The notes under the pieces were generated by a model, which was not told the origin of the DNA, made no database searches, and was given only the letters and a program-made list of their open reading frames with translations. The position numbers and the translations under genes were made by a program. Below, one piece after another: positions 37,101 to 45,849 of a stretch of DNA of 64,000 nt. Every line of letters starts with the position of its first letter. Positions within the stretch are counted from its first letter, which is position 1. The stretch is from Macrostomum hystrix (taxonomy: Eukaryota > Platyhelminthes > Macrostomidae): contig CATNEN010000029.1 in NCBI GenBank assembly GCA_950097015.1, forward strand, positions 5,227,501 through 5,291,500. The letters run 5' to 3'.

Positions 37101-39462
37101 CCGCCACTCCCCACCCGGAGAGCTGAAGTGCAATCTCTACAAGTGAGTCAGAAATGACGCACCTCCTTGACTAACATTCGGCTTCTGCAGAAACATGACG
37201 CATTGGTGTGGCATCTAGCGTCTAGCGAACATTCCTTCTAGGAGCCCCCCAAATCTGTTGCGTTGTAGCAGCAAAACTGGTTTGGAACATGACTCATTGC
37301 CAATTAAATTTCTTTCTTGGCAAAGAAATGTAAGAACAGGACTAATTTACTGTCTAGCCACAGCAATTGCGGGGTATTTTCAAAGGCTGTGTACAGCTGT
37401 TGAGTCCATGGACTTCGCTAACCCAAGTTTTTACCCCACAAAATCGATGTTTACGGTGGTGAGTGGCAGAGCGGCGATTCCGCGGCGAGACCACATTCAT
37501 TTGGTGCGCAGTCGCGGAGAGAAGGCTTGGGAGCTTGTCGTGCAATTTACGCTCTTTTGAGGGCCAACCTCCAAGGCCCAGTGAGAGTGTACACTGCCTG
37601 ACGATGAGACAGTAAGAGCATATGTACACACTTGTGTGAGTGTGTGCCTGCGTACGGTATCTGTGTGCGCGTGTGCTCAGGAGTCAGCGAAATGGGCAGA
37701 ATTGCCTCCTCGCTGGCTGCGGGTCTAGTGTCACCAAATTATGTCATTGCCCGCAGCCCTCCTGAAATTATTATTATCCTTATTCTTACCCCACAAAATC
37801 GAAACTGAAGGGAATTGCTTTTCTGGGCTGAGATTCGAACTCCGGACCTCCCATTTAACAGGGCTACAAGCTGCATTGGCTAGCTCGCGAATCAGTTATA
37901 TTCTGCGTCCGTCCAAAAGAAATTTGACAAGTTCTGTGTCAAGAAAACTCAAGAATCACAGAAGCAACAGAAGTTTTCATAGCTAGACCCATATTCGGCA
38001 TTGGATACCTGTACTAGTTTTTTTCAAAACACTCACGCACAGCATCAGCTTTCAATTTTGCCTTCCCAGTGAAGCAGAAGAAACACCTTAACGCAACATG
38101 AAATCCAATTAGTAAACACTAAAATAACAAGAAAACTACACTAAGCGATCTGTCCCGAGACTGCATCCATCCGGCTGATCCCTCTCGTCTGCCTAACACA
38201 TTTTTCAGTATTCTAGAAGAAATCAATCTAAATTTAGAAGCGGAGGAATAGGCTGGCAGGGGGCAGGGGGGGCAGGGGGGCAGGGGGGGACTGGGTGCGG
38301 TCAGTCCTTCGGTCCGGTCCGGAATTTCGCTTTATTGCGCCGGTAGGACGCAGGTTTCATTCGCTTGGTAGGAATGCGAGACAGGAAAGGAGGCTGCAAT
38401 TAGGGACGGGCTCTAAGGTGACTTGGGCTCGCTGGATGGTATAAGCTAAATCTCAGCTCCCTGTGTGTGTAGTTTAACTGTATTCTTGTCTTAGTATGCA
38501 ATATTCATAGTATGCACTTTACAGGAACATACATACACTGAATGCACCAACATCCTTCAAAACTCATTAACACCCTACAAGACATTCCAACACCCTACCA
38601 GACATTCCAACACCCTACCAGACATTCCAACACCCTACGAGACATTCCAACACCCTACCAGACATTCCAACACCCTACCAGACATTCCAACACCCTACGA
38701 GACATTCCAACACCCTACCAGACACTTTAACACCCTACCAGACTCACCAGACACTCGGCCATCACGGTGACGCAGCCGCGGCAGTTTCTGGCCCAGGCCG
38801 GCAGATCCCTAACAACTGAGGCGTCTGATTCGTAGCCTCCGCCGCAGCCACCGCTGCCCGAATCTTCCGACCTCTTTCGGCTAGCTAGGGAGGCAACACG
38901 ATGGCGCCCGCCGCCCGCCGTCGAAGCAAGAGCGGCCGAGTCGGGCAGAAACCGGACAAGCCGCAGCACATTGGAGTCGTAGCCGAATCGCAGCGAGTCG
39001 CCGCTTTCGAGTTGCACCGGCGTCTCCTCGGGAATGCGAATCTCGTTCACGAATGTCTGGACAAGGAGGTGGCGAGGGGATAAGATAAAGGCTCTAATTC
39101 CTAATACCAATCTGCATAAGCTTAGCTCACCCCGTTGACACTGGCCAAGTCTTGAATGATGAATCGCTGCAATTCAAAGTCGAACGACATCAGGGCATGT
39201 TGAGGATCGACGCTGTGCGACTGGAAAAAAACAATAGAATATTACTCTGTAATGAATACTGATTGTCTGGCAGGAGCTTCGACCTCACCTTCAGCAGGAT
39301 GTCACATGAGAGCTCCCGGCCAATCAGAGTTGCCGCCGCCTTGTCTAGCCAGGTGCGGCGCGACATCCGATCAACGGCGCACCAGATCGACTGGGAGGCA
39401 GCGCGGACGTCTTCGTTGGCCAGCTTGCTCTGGGAGGCAACGAATACGCTGTCGTCCTCCAT
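20510..39462 (-). CDS. CEP170: CEP170 centrosomal protein homologue, 10-exon model
   Basis: CEP170 marks the subdistal appendages of the mother centriole and binds microtubules (family knowledge). Minus-strand exons: 39462-39289, 39220-39131, 39056-38748, 36742-35833, 33232-31743, 27678-27631, 24948-24780, 23554-22185, 21791-21359, 20670-20510. All junctions are GT-AG and every phase matches, giving 1718 codons including the stop; human CEP170 is about 1584 aa. Identity rests on the FHA domain with TFVNEIRIPEE and SLRFGYDSN (human TFVNDVRIPEQ, KLRFGYDTN); LFGQPAWWG (human LYGQPSWWG); AFVISFD; RLEELRQRMQRAHSE; GTYTL; and the C-terminal helices LLQMSCKLRRCSDELLAKLRR and LYNLQAVQYQLSIIERAVFP. 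Expanded by polyQ, polyA and polyP runs and two coding minisatellites. An extra small exon in the 27.7-31.7 kb intron cannot be excluded. Confidence 0.9.
20985..21340. repeat. Minisatellite, 14-bp unit
   Basis: About 25 copies of AAATCGGGATTTAG / AAATCGGGATTAAG, with a CCGGATT variant and a duplicated CGGCCGTTGTACCGGGACTT at 20948 and 21086. It starts about 20 bp after the CEP170 exon 9 donor, in the last intron. Confidence 0.92.
21885..22140. repeat. Degenerate tandem repeat in CEP170 intron 8
   Basis: Four to five copies combining CTGACAGCCACCTCACTCCA and CATTCTAACACCCATCC. Confidence 0.8.
22185..23554 (-). CDS. CEP170: CEP170 exon 8: long polyQ/polyA low-complexity exon
   Basis: A 1370-bp exon between acceptor TTACACAG|ATTCG (phase 1) and donor CATGAT|GTGCGT (phase 0). 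It begins DSSPRRLGKKDREL, then an uninterrupted Gln run of more than 25. Two more Gln runs (about 22415-22460 and 22600-22655), polyAla blocks and acidic patches such as DDEISSDDSEGG follow. It stands where the disordered, Ser-rich middle of vertebrate CEP170 lies. CAG and CAA are mixed in the Gln runs, which tends to restrain slippage. Confidence 0.85.
24010..24700. repeat. Purine-rich minisatellite, about 20 bp
   Basis: About 33 copies of GAGAGAGGGAAGCTGGAGAG and 17-22 bp length variants. The plus strand is almost pure purine apart from GCT. CEP170 intron 7. The 280-codon minus-strand frames here are artefacts. Confidence 0.95.
24780..27678 (-). CDS. CEP170: CEP170 exons 6-7: short linker exons
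   Basis: Exon 27678-27631 (16 codons, AAMINFLSRPFMKLKR) ends AAACGG|GTGAGT in phase 0. Exon 24948-24780 starts after CCCCTAG, reads ELELKTSTSPKWMSDVMDDG and ends in phase 1 at CACGG|GTGAGT. The phases join exactly to exons 5 and 8. SPKWMSDV may correspond to the SKRWVSQW segment of human CEP170. The ATG in exon 6 could also serve an internal promoter, but I see no evidence of one. Confidence 0.75.
25821..27175. repeat. Long-unit minisatellite, 81 bp
   Basis: About 17 tandem copies of an 81-bp unit containing CTCTAGACACCCTATCTAC, AGTAGACACCCTGATTAG, TCTTGACACAGTCTCTAGAT and AACTTTATAGATATTTC. Copies are highly similar, with a few shared variants (CCAGACATAG; TATTTATATC) found in several non-adjacent copies. 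CEP170 intron 6. Confidence 0.97.
27700..28540. other. CEP170 intron 5 right part, purine-rich, no exon accepted
   Basis: G/A-rich on the plus strand, so minus-strand frames of 140-168 codons stay open. Their composition (Pro/Ser/Leu) is that of translated polypyrimidine. No frame enters and leaves in phase with the neighbouring CEP170 exons. Confidence 0.5.
28541..29137. repeat. Direct repeats of about 118 bp around a foldback element
   Basis: Two copies (28541-28657 and 29018-29137) share TTGTCTATGGTAAAC, GTTTATCCGCCCCGGGCGAG, GGGGCAAATAAATGAAATGC and GGCGGACAAACGGGGA, with few differences. Each copy has imperfect inverted ends (TTCCGTTTATCCGCC against GGCGGACAAACGGGGA). No coding capacity. 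Confidence 0.8.
28643..28809. mobile_element. Foldback (MITE-like) element
   Basis: Left arm 28643-28715 contains GGACAAACGGGGAAT, ATTTATTTCGGCT and CCTAGGATGGAAGG. Right arm 28746-28809 contains the complements CCTTTCCACCCTAG, AGCCGAAATAAAT and ATTCCCCGTTTGCCCG. The arms are imperfect over 60-70 bp around a loop of about 30 bp, so a strong hairpin would form. Confidence 0.7.
29140..29880. other. CEP170 intron 5, middle part
   Basis: Mostly unique intronic sequence with a short (CTG)8 run near 29505-29530. No exon with matching phase was found. Confidence 0.45.
29880..30840. repeat. Pyrimidine-rich minisatellite, 10-bp unit
   Basis: About 96 copies of TCCCTCACTC with CCTT, CCGT and TTCC variants. 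The plus strand is nearly purine-free except for A. Two overlapping plus-strand frames of 348 and 430 codons are stop-free readings of the array. CEP170 intron 5. Confidence 0.97.
31435..31690. repeat. Two short tandem blocks (about 19 and 21 bp)
   Basis: 31435-31535 repeats CAACCTACTCAACTTTACT. 31550-31680 repeats CAACCTACCCGATATC with CACCCAG or TCCCAG. Both lie just inside CEP170 intron 5, next to the exon 5 donor. Confidence 0.85.
31743..33232 (-). CDS. CEP170: CEP170 exon 5: QPxWWG motif, polyP/polyQ, coding minisatellite
   Basis: Acceptor CCCGCAG|AACTATTC enters in phase 1, so the split codon gives E followed by LFGQPAWWG, a CEP170 hallmark. Further family segments: AFVISFDNDS and AFVISFDESAD (human SFTIEFDDS), RLEELRQRMQRAHSEQ (human LEEHLRRHHSEH), GTYTLPTRGKFGLYDD. 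The exon ends GCTCAG|GTATTC in phase 0. It contains a polyPro run near 32060-32110, Gln runs, and an in-frame 24-bp minisatellite (about 32520-32770) encoding CPIISSLR-type repeats between conserved parts. Confidence 0.88.
32520..32770. repeat. Coding minisatellite, 24-bp unit, in CEP170 exon 5
   Basis: About ten copies built on GGACACCTGAGGCTAGAGAT plus GATA. On the minus strand it translates as an 8-residue repeat (CPIISSLR) that keeps the exon frame. Its core ACACCTGAGGNTAGARATG is almost the unit of the large array in the neighbouring intron (33325-35185). Confidence 0.88.
33325..35185. repeat. Minisatellite, 21-bp unit, CEP170 intron 4
   Basis: About 88 copies of a 21-bp unit (CACCTGAGGATAGAAATGGC plus A), with CACCTAAAGGATAGAAATG as a longer variant that breaks the triplet register. 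The many overlapping frames on both strands are artefacts. Each unit holds CACCTG, an E-box consensus. Confidence 0.97.
35690..35765. repeat. Short tandem repeat, 15-16 bp
   Basis: About five copies of GAGCACTCTGTA in CEP170 intron 4, close to the exon 4 donor. Confidence 0.75.
35833..36742 (-). CDS. CEP170: CEP170 exon 4 with in-frame 36-bp minisatellite
   Basis: Acceptor CTTGCCAG|CTGGGTGATGAG is phase 0 and follows donor GTGTCTG|GTGAGT of exon 3. The exon reads LGDEQNSSDLRRHAQVGRLC, then YHEKKLLSYDNMGQTGCDEA, then about 17 copies of a 12-residue repeat (STAICPEGQSKV in the first half, STATCLDEQSNV or -SKV in the second), and ends RVFCGRQRIKG at TTAAAG|GTAATA in phase 1. All four other long frames through the array are also open, but only this one is in phase with both neighbours. 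Nothing similar is known to me in vertebrate CEP170. Confidence 0.75.
35935..36565. repeat. Coding minisatellite, 36-bp unit
   Basis: About 17 copies of a 36-bp unit (GTGGACACCTTCGACTGT plus a variable half). The array has two domains: copies left of about 36235 carry TCGTCCAGACAGGTAGCG and copies to the right carry CCTTCTGGACAGATAGCG, with a clean boundary. Confidence 0.95.
36743..37455. other. CEP170 intron 3, part without exon
   Basis: Mostly unique intronic sequence. A reversed fragment of SINE family C lies at about 37385-37412 (GGCTGTGTACAGCTGT, then GAGTCCATGGAC). Confidence 0.45.
37455..37790 (+). mobile_element. tRNA-derived SINE, family A, sense copy
   Basis: Begins with a shortened tRNA-like head (GAGTGGCAGAGCGGCGATTC, CGCGGCGAGACCACATTCAT), in which the stretch between the A and B boxes has been deleted. 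The body follows (GGCTTGGGAGCTTGTCGTGC, AGAGTGTACACTGCC, GAGTCAGCGAAATGGGCAG, CTCGCTGGCTGCGGGTCTAG). It matches the antisense copy at 11690-12032 over its whole length. CEP170 intron 3. Confidence 0.8.
37795..37880 (-). mobile_element. SINE fragment, family D
   Basis: Minus-strand B box GGAGTTCGAATCTCAGCCC followed by AGAAAAGCAATTCCCTTC. Related to the fragment at 12340-12425. Confidence 0.5.
38560..38755. repeat. Minisatellite, 20-bp unit
   Basis: About nine copies of CATTCCAACACCCTACCAGA (CCTACGAGA variant), ending right at the CEP170 exon 3 donor. Confidence 0.92.
38748..39462 (-). CDS. CEP170: CEP170 exons 1-3: FHA domain
   Basis: Exon 1 starts at ATG 39462 and ends CTGAAG|GTGAGG at 39289. 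Exon 2 (39220-39131) and exon 3 (39056-38748) follow in phase 0. FHA landmarks: IGRE at about residues 47-50, SHSVDPQHA at 59-67, VNG at 86-88, then TFVNEIRIPEETPVQLE and SLRFGYDSNVLRLV. The Gly-Arg, Ser-x-x-His and Asn-Gly phosphopeptide-binding positions are present. The 30 residues before the domain are longer than in human CEP170, so the Met at residue 33 is an alternative start. After the domain the exon turns Gly/Ser-rich. Confidence 0.92.
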
Positions 39463-41640
39463 GGCGTTTCACACCCGAATGCTTTGATTGTTAATTGTTT
39501 GTTAGAGATGTTTAACTGCAAGATATTATAAAAATATATATAAAGGTAGTTACTGCTATAGAAATGTAGAAAAATCTAAAGTGACAATATATAAAAATAG
39601 CAATCCAGGGAGTGAATCATGGGCACTTTCAGAAAAAAAGTAAAAAGTTGTGTTATCAGTTTTTGCTTTTAAGAAGAAATTGTTTCATGGATTTTTTTAT
39701 TAAACCAACAAGGGTTTGCCCACTCTTTAAGACAGACTGGAAACTGGCAGTAAAAATGATTTTAAATCCAAATAATCTTACAAAAAAAATAATAAAAGCC
39801 CTTTTCAAAACAAAAGTTTTCATAGACATTTTTGGAATTCAAAATGAATGAAGAACTAGGACTATAAAGTGGTCTTTATGTCCATCAAATTACAAATCCA
39901 CTATTTTATCATTAACATTTTAGCTAGCTTCTAAACAGATAAAGGAATATTTCCATTTGAACAACAGCTTGTAACATATTATGTAGCAAAAAATATTTAT
40001 CCGATACGAAGTAAAAAATAGTCAGAGCAAACTCACATTACTATAAAAACAAATGTTCAAGTGGTGAAATTGGGACTTATGGTATGAAAAGTTTAAAATA
40101 ACTATGAAAGACAGTTGGGGCTCCTATAGGAATATGATTTAAATCGGAGCTCCTTGATCTGTAACCCTAACTGAGCACGTGCACGCTATACGTGATCCAG
40201 TGCAATTCCTTGAATAAGTTGAATTTATATTTTCGACGATGCACGCGACACGTGATTTAAAACAAAGTAGTTAATGTGAGTTAGGAAAAATTCAGTAGGG
40301 TAAGTTTCTATTATTTAATAAACGAAAATTTTAATCAAAAAAGAAATAAATATTATTTTAAGTGCTATATTGCTAATCACCTTGATAACTGAACGAAGCT
40401 GGAAAATTGCAATAGTATGTCACGATATTGCTTTTTTGATATTTTTTTGATATTTTTTAATATTGATATTGCAGGTAAGTTTCCGACATATCTTCTTCTA
40501 CGAGGGCATGTAAAATTTTTGCGTTCTATAAATGTCACTTGAGAAAGTAATTTAAGTGAATTTTTATATAACAGAGTGCTCAGTCACGTCTGACTGGGCA
40601 ATTATGTTAGGTTTAAATGTTAAGAATTCAAATACAGGACTGTATAATTTTTATAAAACTAATTTCTATTAAATTCCAGAAAAACTTGCTGATTTAGAAA
40701 ATAGTGAAATTCCAACAATCTCCGATTTTAAGCCTCTAGTGAGTCTTGAAAAGAGTTATATAATATATAATTTTGTCTACGTACAGTTTCAACTTCATAA
40801 CAAATGGTGTGAGCATATATTAATAAAGGTTGCTAAACGAATAAATATTAAAAATACATTATTTTAATTAAAAATATCTCCCTCGCGTGATGCACTTCAC
40901 TTCTAAGCGGCAAAAGCGAAGTTTGCGTGACATTCCCGCATCCTCCAGTGAACCTCTCAATAAAGTCTGGACAGACTGACATGCATAATTACACCCATGT
41001 AGAGCAAGGCCTATCCATGTTCTCGAATCAATTGAGCAAAAGTGCCGCTGGCATAATCGTGTCTGCTTTGCAGTTGGGTGTTCGCCTGTGAAGGAAGAAT
41101 TTTTATGGCCCATTATCTCTCTCCGATCCATAGTTTGAGTAGTTACGCTTGTTATCGGTAAGTGCGCGTGAAGTCGCATCTTTCGAAGTCGTGCTTGAGC
41201 ATTCATTGACTGGCCATTTGGACTAAAAATCAGATTTTCTCCCTCGCCTCCTTCGCCTCCTTCGAATGGCCGGGGTTGGATTTTAAAGTACATTTCTAAA
41301 CATTTTATAGTACAATAATGCGTATAACGTTTATTTTACTCTACACGAGGAAAATGAGAATACGTTGAAAGTTAATAAGAGTATTAGTGTATCTTGAAAT
41401 TCCGGATCTATTGATCTTGAAGCGAATGATTAATTATGAACAAAATTCTCATTTGCATGAATTGCAACAAGAAATCTATTTTAATAAACAGTCAGGTTTC
41501 AGTGATTGTTTCAACTATGACACAGGTAATACTTCTGGCGCAGGGGGCGGGTCTGCAGGGCGTGAACAAACTAATAACCAATCGCCAGCAAGGATAAAAG
41601 TTCATGATTTGTTCCAGGTCTATGCGCGCCTTCATTCATT
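39463..41640. other. AT-rich intergenic spacer between CEP170 and CHAC
   Basis: AT-rich region upstream of CEP170 and downstream of CHAC. Apart from one doubtful ORF (40868-41293) I see nothing in it. The CEP170 promoter should lie just right of 39462, but no clear TATA or initiator can be singled out. Confidence 0.45.
40868..41293 (-). CDS. Unrecognised ORF of 141 codons
   Basis: An open minus-strand frame with a GGEGGEGEN stretch near its start and scattered Cys and His. The region is clearly more GC-rich than the AT-rich DNA around it, which is the main reason to list it. I recognise no domain, and the plus strand is partly open too. It may be a decayed repeat, a pseudogene or chance. Confidence 0.2.
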   Translation of the reverse strand: MYFKIQPRPFEGGEGGEGENLIFSPNGQSMNAQARLRKMRLHAHLPITSVTTQTMDRREIMGHKNSSFTGEHPTAKQTRLCQRHFCSIDSRTWIGLALHGCNYACQSVQTLLRGSLEDAGMSRKLRFCRLEVKCITRGRYF

Positions 41641-41646
41641 GGAGAA

Positions 41647-42629
41647 TTACGACGGTGCAAGCAATAGAGACAGCGAACGCTTAGTCATGAGCTTCGGCGA
41701 GGGCGACGGCGATAGTGACGGCGACGGCGATAGTGACGGCGACGGCGATAGTGACGGCGACGGCGACGCAGAAGTCACGGAGGGCGATTGAGACGTCGAC
41801 GGTGATGCCATTGTCAATGAAGGCGAGGGCGAGGGCGTCGGCGACAGCAATAGCAGCTCGGCTTCGGCTCGACGCGCCAGCTCAGCAACATGCCAGTCTT
41901 GTTCCGCACCGTTGGGCACTTCGAGTGCCATGAAGCGCGCCACGCCACGCACGTAGTCGACGTTGGTACCGGCCCTACCTGTTGCCATGGCAATCTGATG
42001 CGCCTGCCAATCTAGGCTAGCCTTGCCTAGATAACGCGGATTGTCCGGCTCGGCTATGTAGGTGTAAGCCGATACATCAACTGACGATGCTGGCGATGTC
42101 AGTGCAGGTCGGAACGCCACCCGGCGCAGGCGATAGCCGCCCAGGTGAGCCTCTCGCTGGCTCAGGTGCGCCAAAGCCGCACTGGCGCCGACGGAGCCGC
42201 GGACCTCGTAGAGCACTCCCCAGGTGCAGGCGGTCGGTTCCGGCAGCAGAGTTGCCACGCGGCCCGGCTGCGTGGAGACAGGTAAAAGAGAGTGAGAAAG
42301 AAATTAGAACTTAAAGCTTGGAATTTCTGATCGTGAGGTCAGAAGTTCGAATCTTATTCCAGGGTTAGCTTCAGTCCATGGACTGAACAGCTGTACACAG
42401 CTGTAGATCTGTCCCAGCAGTTAATCATTTGCTCAGCAATCTTACTCACCGCCTCCTCGCTGCCCCTGTGCCAGACGCTGCCCTGGTAGAAGCGCCTCTT
42501 GAAGCCGCGGACGCAGCCGACAATCCGGCGGCTGTAGGGGAAGCCCGGCCGCCAGATCAGCGAGCCGTAGCCGAAGATGCGCAGCGGTGGTCCGCCGGGT
42601 TCGAATCTCGGCTCCAATCCAGACGACAT
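41647..42629 (-). CDS. CHAC: ChaC-type glutathione-specific gamma-glutamylcyclotransferase
   Basis: Cleaves glutathione to 5-oxoproline and Cys-Gly in the cytosol (family function). Exon 1 is 42629-42450 (ATG start, donor GAGGCG|GTGAGT) and exon 2 is 42267-41647 (acceptor CACGCAG|CCGGGC), both phase 0, 266 aa. The FGYGSLIW substrate loop is at about residues 19-26. [16 protein letters not shown] crosses the intron as in human CHAC1 (HRGSDKMPGRVVTL). CTWGVLYEV follows, then QREAHLGGY with the catalytic Glu at about 99, then [12 protein letters not shown]. Core length equals CHAC2 (184 aa). About 60 residues of Ser/Pro repeats are added at the C-terminus from an 18-bp tandem repeat. Confidence 0.93.
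41695..41780. repeat. Coding 18-bp repeat in the CHAC C-terminal tail
   Basis: Four to five copies of GATAGTGACGGCGACGGC. On the CHAC strand it encodes SPSPSL repeats; on the plus strand, in an unrelated open frame, DGDSDG repeats. Confidence 0.9.
42310..42405 (+). mobile_element. SINE fragment, family C, in the CHAC intron
   Basis: B-box-like AGTTCGAATCTTATTCC followed by CAGTCCATGGACTGAACAGC and TGTACACAGC. The same tail ends the SINE at 61611-61820. Confidence 0.6.
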
Positions 42630-43104
42630 GCTTGGCGGAAATTGAAGAGCATAAAAAATAAAGAGGCAGGAATCTTAAAAACACGGCCCTTTAAATAACC
42701 GCCCTGAATTGCTGAATGAAGCATCTGGCGGATTGGCCGGCCATGCCTAGTCCGGGAAGTTGCCTTAGGAGGGCGAGTGAAGGACGCGGAGTGGGGGTGG
42801 GCGACAGCTAACCAGCTCAATCCGCCGGCCCCGCCCACGCGTCCCCGAGTGATTGCGGGGATAGTAAATTTAGGGGGAAAAATATTGCCGCGAGGAGACA
42901 GGCTGGGGAGCTTTTGGGATCATCAGGGGCGCGATTGATTTGGGGAGAGACAACAAAAAATACTTATGGCGGACATCGAGTGTGACGCATTGGCTCTGAA
43001 GAAAATAATAGGAGAAAAATGTGAAACAGAGGACAATAGAAGGTGATGAAATTGATCGAGAATAAAATTTAGAAACGTTGAAATAGCGAAAGAAGGAATA
43101 CTAT
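42630..43104. other. Upstream region of CHAC
   Basis: GC-rich directly upstream of the CHAC start, with no canonical TATA box that I can single out. Probably holds a GC-rich promoter; no further feature seen. Confidence 0.35.
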
Positions 43105-43870
43105 TTACATAAGAGAGTGAGATGAAGGGGAGAGTGAGATGAAGGGGAGAGTGAAATGAAGGGGAGAGTGAGATGAAGGGGAGAGTGAGATGAAGGGGAG
43201 AGTGAGATGAAGGGGAGAGTGAGATGAAGGGGAGAGTGAGATGAAGGGGAGAGTGAGATGAAGGGGAGAGTGAGATGAAGGGGAGAGTGAGATGAAGGGG
43301 AGAGTGAGATGAAGGGGAGAGTGAGATGAAGGGGAGAGTGAGATGAAGGGAGATTGATATGAAGGGAGAGAGTGACGTGAGGGGAAGAGTGAGATGAACG
43401 GAGATAGTAACATGAGGGCAAGGGGGTGAGATGAAGGGAGAGCGTAACGTGAGGGGAAGAGTGATATGAAGGGATATTGAGATGAAGGGGGAGAGTGAGA
43501 TGAAGGGGGAGGGTGAGATGAAGGGGGAGAGTGAGATGAAGGGGGAGGGTGAGATGAAGGGGGAGAGTGAGATGAAGGGGGAGAGTGAGATGAAGGGGGA
43601 GAGTGAGATGAAGGGGGAGAGTGAGATGAAGGGGGAGAGTGAGATGAAGGGGGAGAGTGAGATGAAGGGGGAGAGTGAGATGAAGGGGGAGAGTGAGATG
43701 AAGGGGGAGAGTGAGATGAAGGGGAGAGTGAGATGAAGGTAGACAGTAACGTGAGGGGGAGTGAGATGAAGAGGGAGTGAGATGATGGGAGAGAGTAACG
43801 TGTGGGGAAGGGTGAGATGAAGGGTGATGCTGAGATGAAAGGAGTGAGATGAAGACAGATATGTGAAGGG
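43105..43870. repeat. Purine-rich minisatellite switching from 17- to 18-bp units
   Basis: 43115-43345 is GTGAGATGAAGGGGAGA (17 bp). After a diverged bridge, 43485-43735 is GTGAGATGAAGGGGGAGA (18 bp, one extra G). The plus strand is almost all purine. Right flank decayed. Confidence 0.95.
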
Positions 43871-44744
43871 CGGATATGTAAGGTGAAGTACGTAAAAGTA
43901 AGGTGGAGTAGGTTAGCTGGCAGAAAGAATAAATGGCGGGAAATAGCTAAGAGAAGAGAAAAACAGCACGAAGAATTAGACCTGGATAATAGCCTACGAA
44001 GCGGGTGGGAGTCTCATTAGTTAATTAAGTGCAATGGGCCAATTAGTTGTGCTTGGAGATTTCATACACGGAAACAGGAAGCCTTCTCGGTGATGCTGAA
44101 AATCTGCACTGTCGGTTGCGTCTGGAAAAATCTATTTTTAGATTTAATATTATTATTTTTATTAGTCCACGTGACTGCATGTCCAAAGGCTCCCGAACTA
44201 AAACCAGTAAAAGACTTGAGCACTAATGAGCACTAATTTCCCATGTAGGCAAATCTATATGTCTACATCTAAATCTAAATCTACATCTACTTTTCAATCA
44301 TATATGAAATACAGTCTACATGCAACAACAAATTAACAACATTTCGACACTTAATTTGCTGTCGAAATACTGTTGATTTTTTGTCGAAATGTACAACAGC
44401 ATTTCGAAAACAAATAAGCAATAAAAATTTGAAAACTAATTAAGAACACTTCCACAGAATTTCGACAACAAAACAACATTTCGACAGCAAATCACCAACA
44501 TTTCGACAACTTGTAAAAAAATGATAAGATTTCTGACCAAGTTTTGAACTTTCTAAATAGCGCAACAAACAGTTAATCCGCAATGCCTACTATGTGACTA
44601 CTAACTGACAGACAGTAGTGTAGTATGTATCAGTATGGCTAAATATGGAGAATGGCCTTCAAACTGCAAGGCCTCCTAAATTTGACGATTTTTTATTTGG
44701 GTAAATAATGCAGTAACAGTGGTCATAACATCTAAGGTTACCGA
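43871..44744. other. Unique AT-rich spacer
   Basis: No gene seen. Around 44335-44520 the motif CATTTCGACA and its complement TGTCGAAAT recur several times, a weak local repeat. Confidence 0.4.
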
Positions 44745-45515
44745 TTTTATAAAGCTCATTGATCATGACCGATTTCATAACTGCTCATTGATCATGACTG
44801 ATTTTATAACTGCTCATTGATCATGACCGATTTTATAACTGCTCATTGATCATGACCGATTTTATAACTGCTCATTAATCATGACTGATTTTATAACTGC
44901 TCATTGATCATGACTGATTTTATAACTGCTCATTGATCATGGCCGATTTTATAACTGCTCATTGATCATGGCCGATTTTATAACTGCTCATTAATCATGG
45001 CCGATTTTATTACTGCTCATTGATCATGACCGATTTAAAAATTGCTCATTGATCATGACCGATTTTATAACTGCTCATTGATCATGACTGATTTTATAAC
45101 TGCTCATTGATCATGGCCGATTTTATAACTGCTCATTGATCATGGCCGATTTTATAACTGCTCATTAATCATGGCCGATTTTATAACTGCTCATTGATCA
45201 TGACCGATTTCATTACTGCTCATTGATCATGGCCGATTTCATAACTGCTCATTGATCATGGCCGATTTCATTACTGCTCATTGATCATGACCGATTTCAT
45301 AACTGCTCATTGATCATGACCGATTTCATAACTGCTCATTGATCATGACCGATTTCATAACTGCTCATTGATTATGACCAATTTTGTCACTGCTCATTGA
45401 TTATGACCAATTTTATGACTGCTCATTGATTATGACCAATTTTATGACTGCTCATTGATTATGACCAATTTTATAACTGCTAATTGATTATGACCAATTT
45501 TATGACTTTTCATTT
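44745..45515. repeat. Minisatellite, 29-bp unit
   Basis: About 26 copies of a 29-bp unit (CTCATTGATCATGACCGATT plus TTATAACTG) with GACC/GACT/GGCC and TTGATTATGACCAA variants. Each unit carries TGATCA (BclI). Confidence 0.95.
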
Positions 45516-45849
45516 AAGACCATTTGTTATGTACAATCGCCTTCTTATTTACAACTCATCCGCCAGAAAAGGAGGTGCTCAGCTCATTGGCGTGGTCATA
45601 CAGGTGGAACAGGGAGTCCGGGTGCGGACTGGCTACTATTGAGAAGCCTTGTAGCTGTGCTCAAATCTCTAGGAAGCCTTGCAGGCAGAATGGAAGGGCT
45701 TAGATAGCAAATTGAAATTGACTGTCTCTGGACTAATATAGAGATTTTTAGTACACCAGAACCCAAGCACAGGCATATGAGTTAGTTTGTCAGCTTCTGT
45801 CACAAGTATAATAGCTACAGCAGACCACAGCAAATCGACAGCAAATTAA

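Noticed and set aside
41387-41791. Plus-strand 134-codon ORF with DGDSDG tail
   Set aside because: Overlaps the CHAC C-terminus on the opposite strand. The acidic tail is the antisense of the 18-bp coding repeat, and the N-terminal half has no family match.
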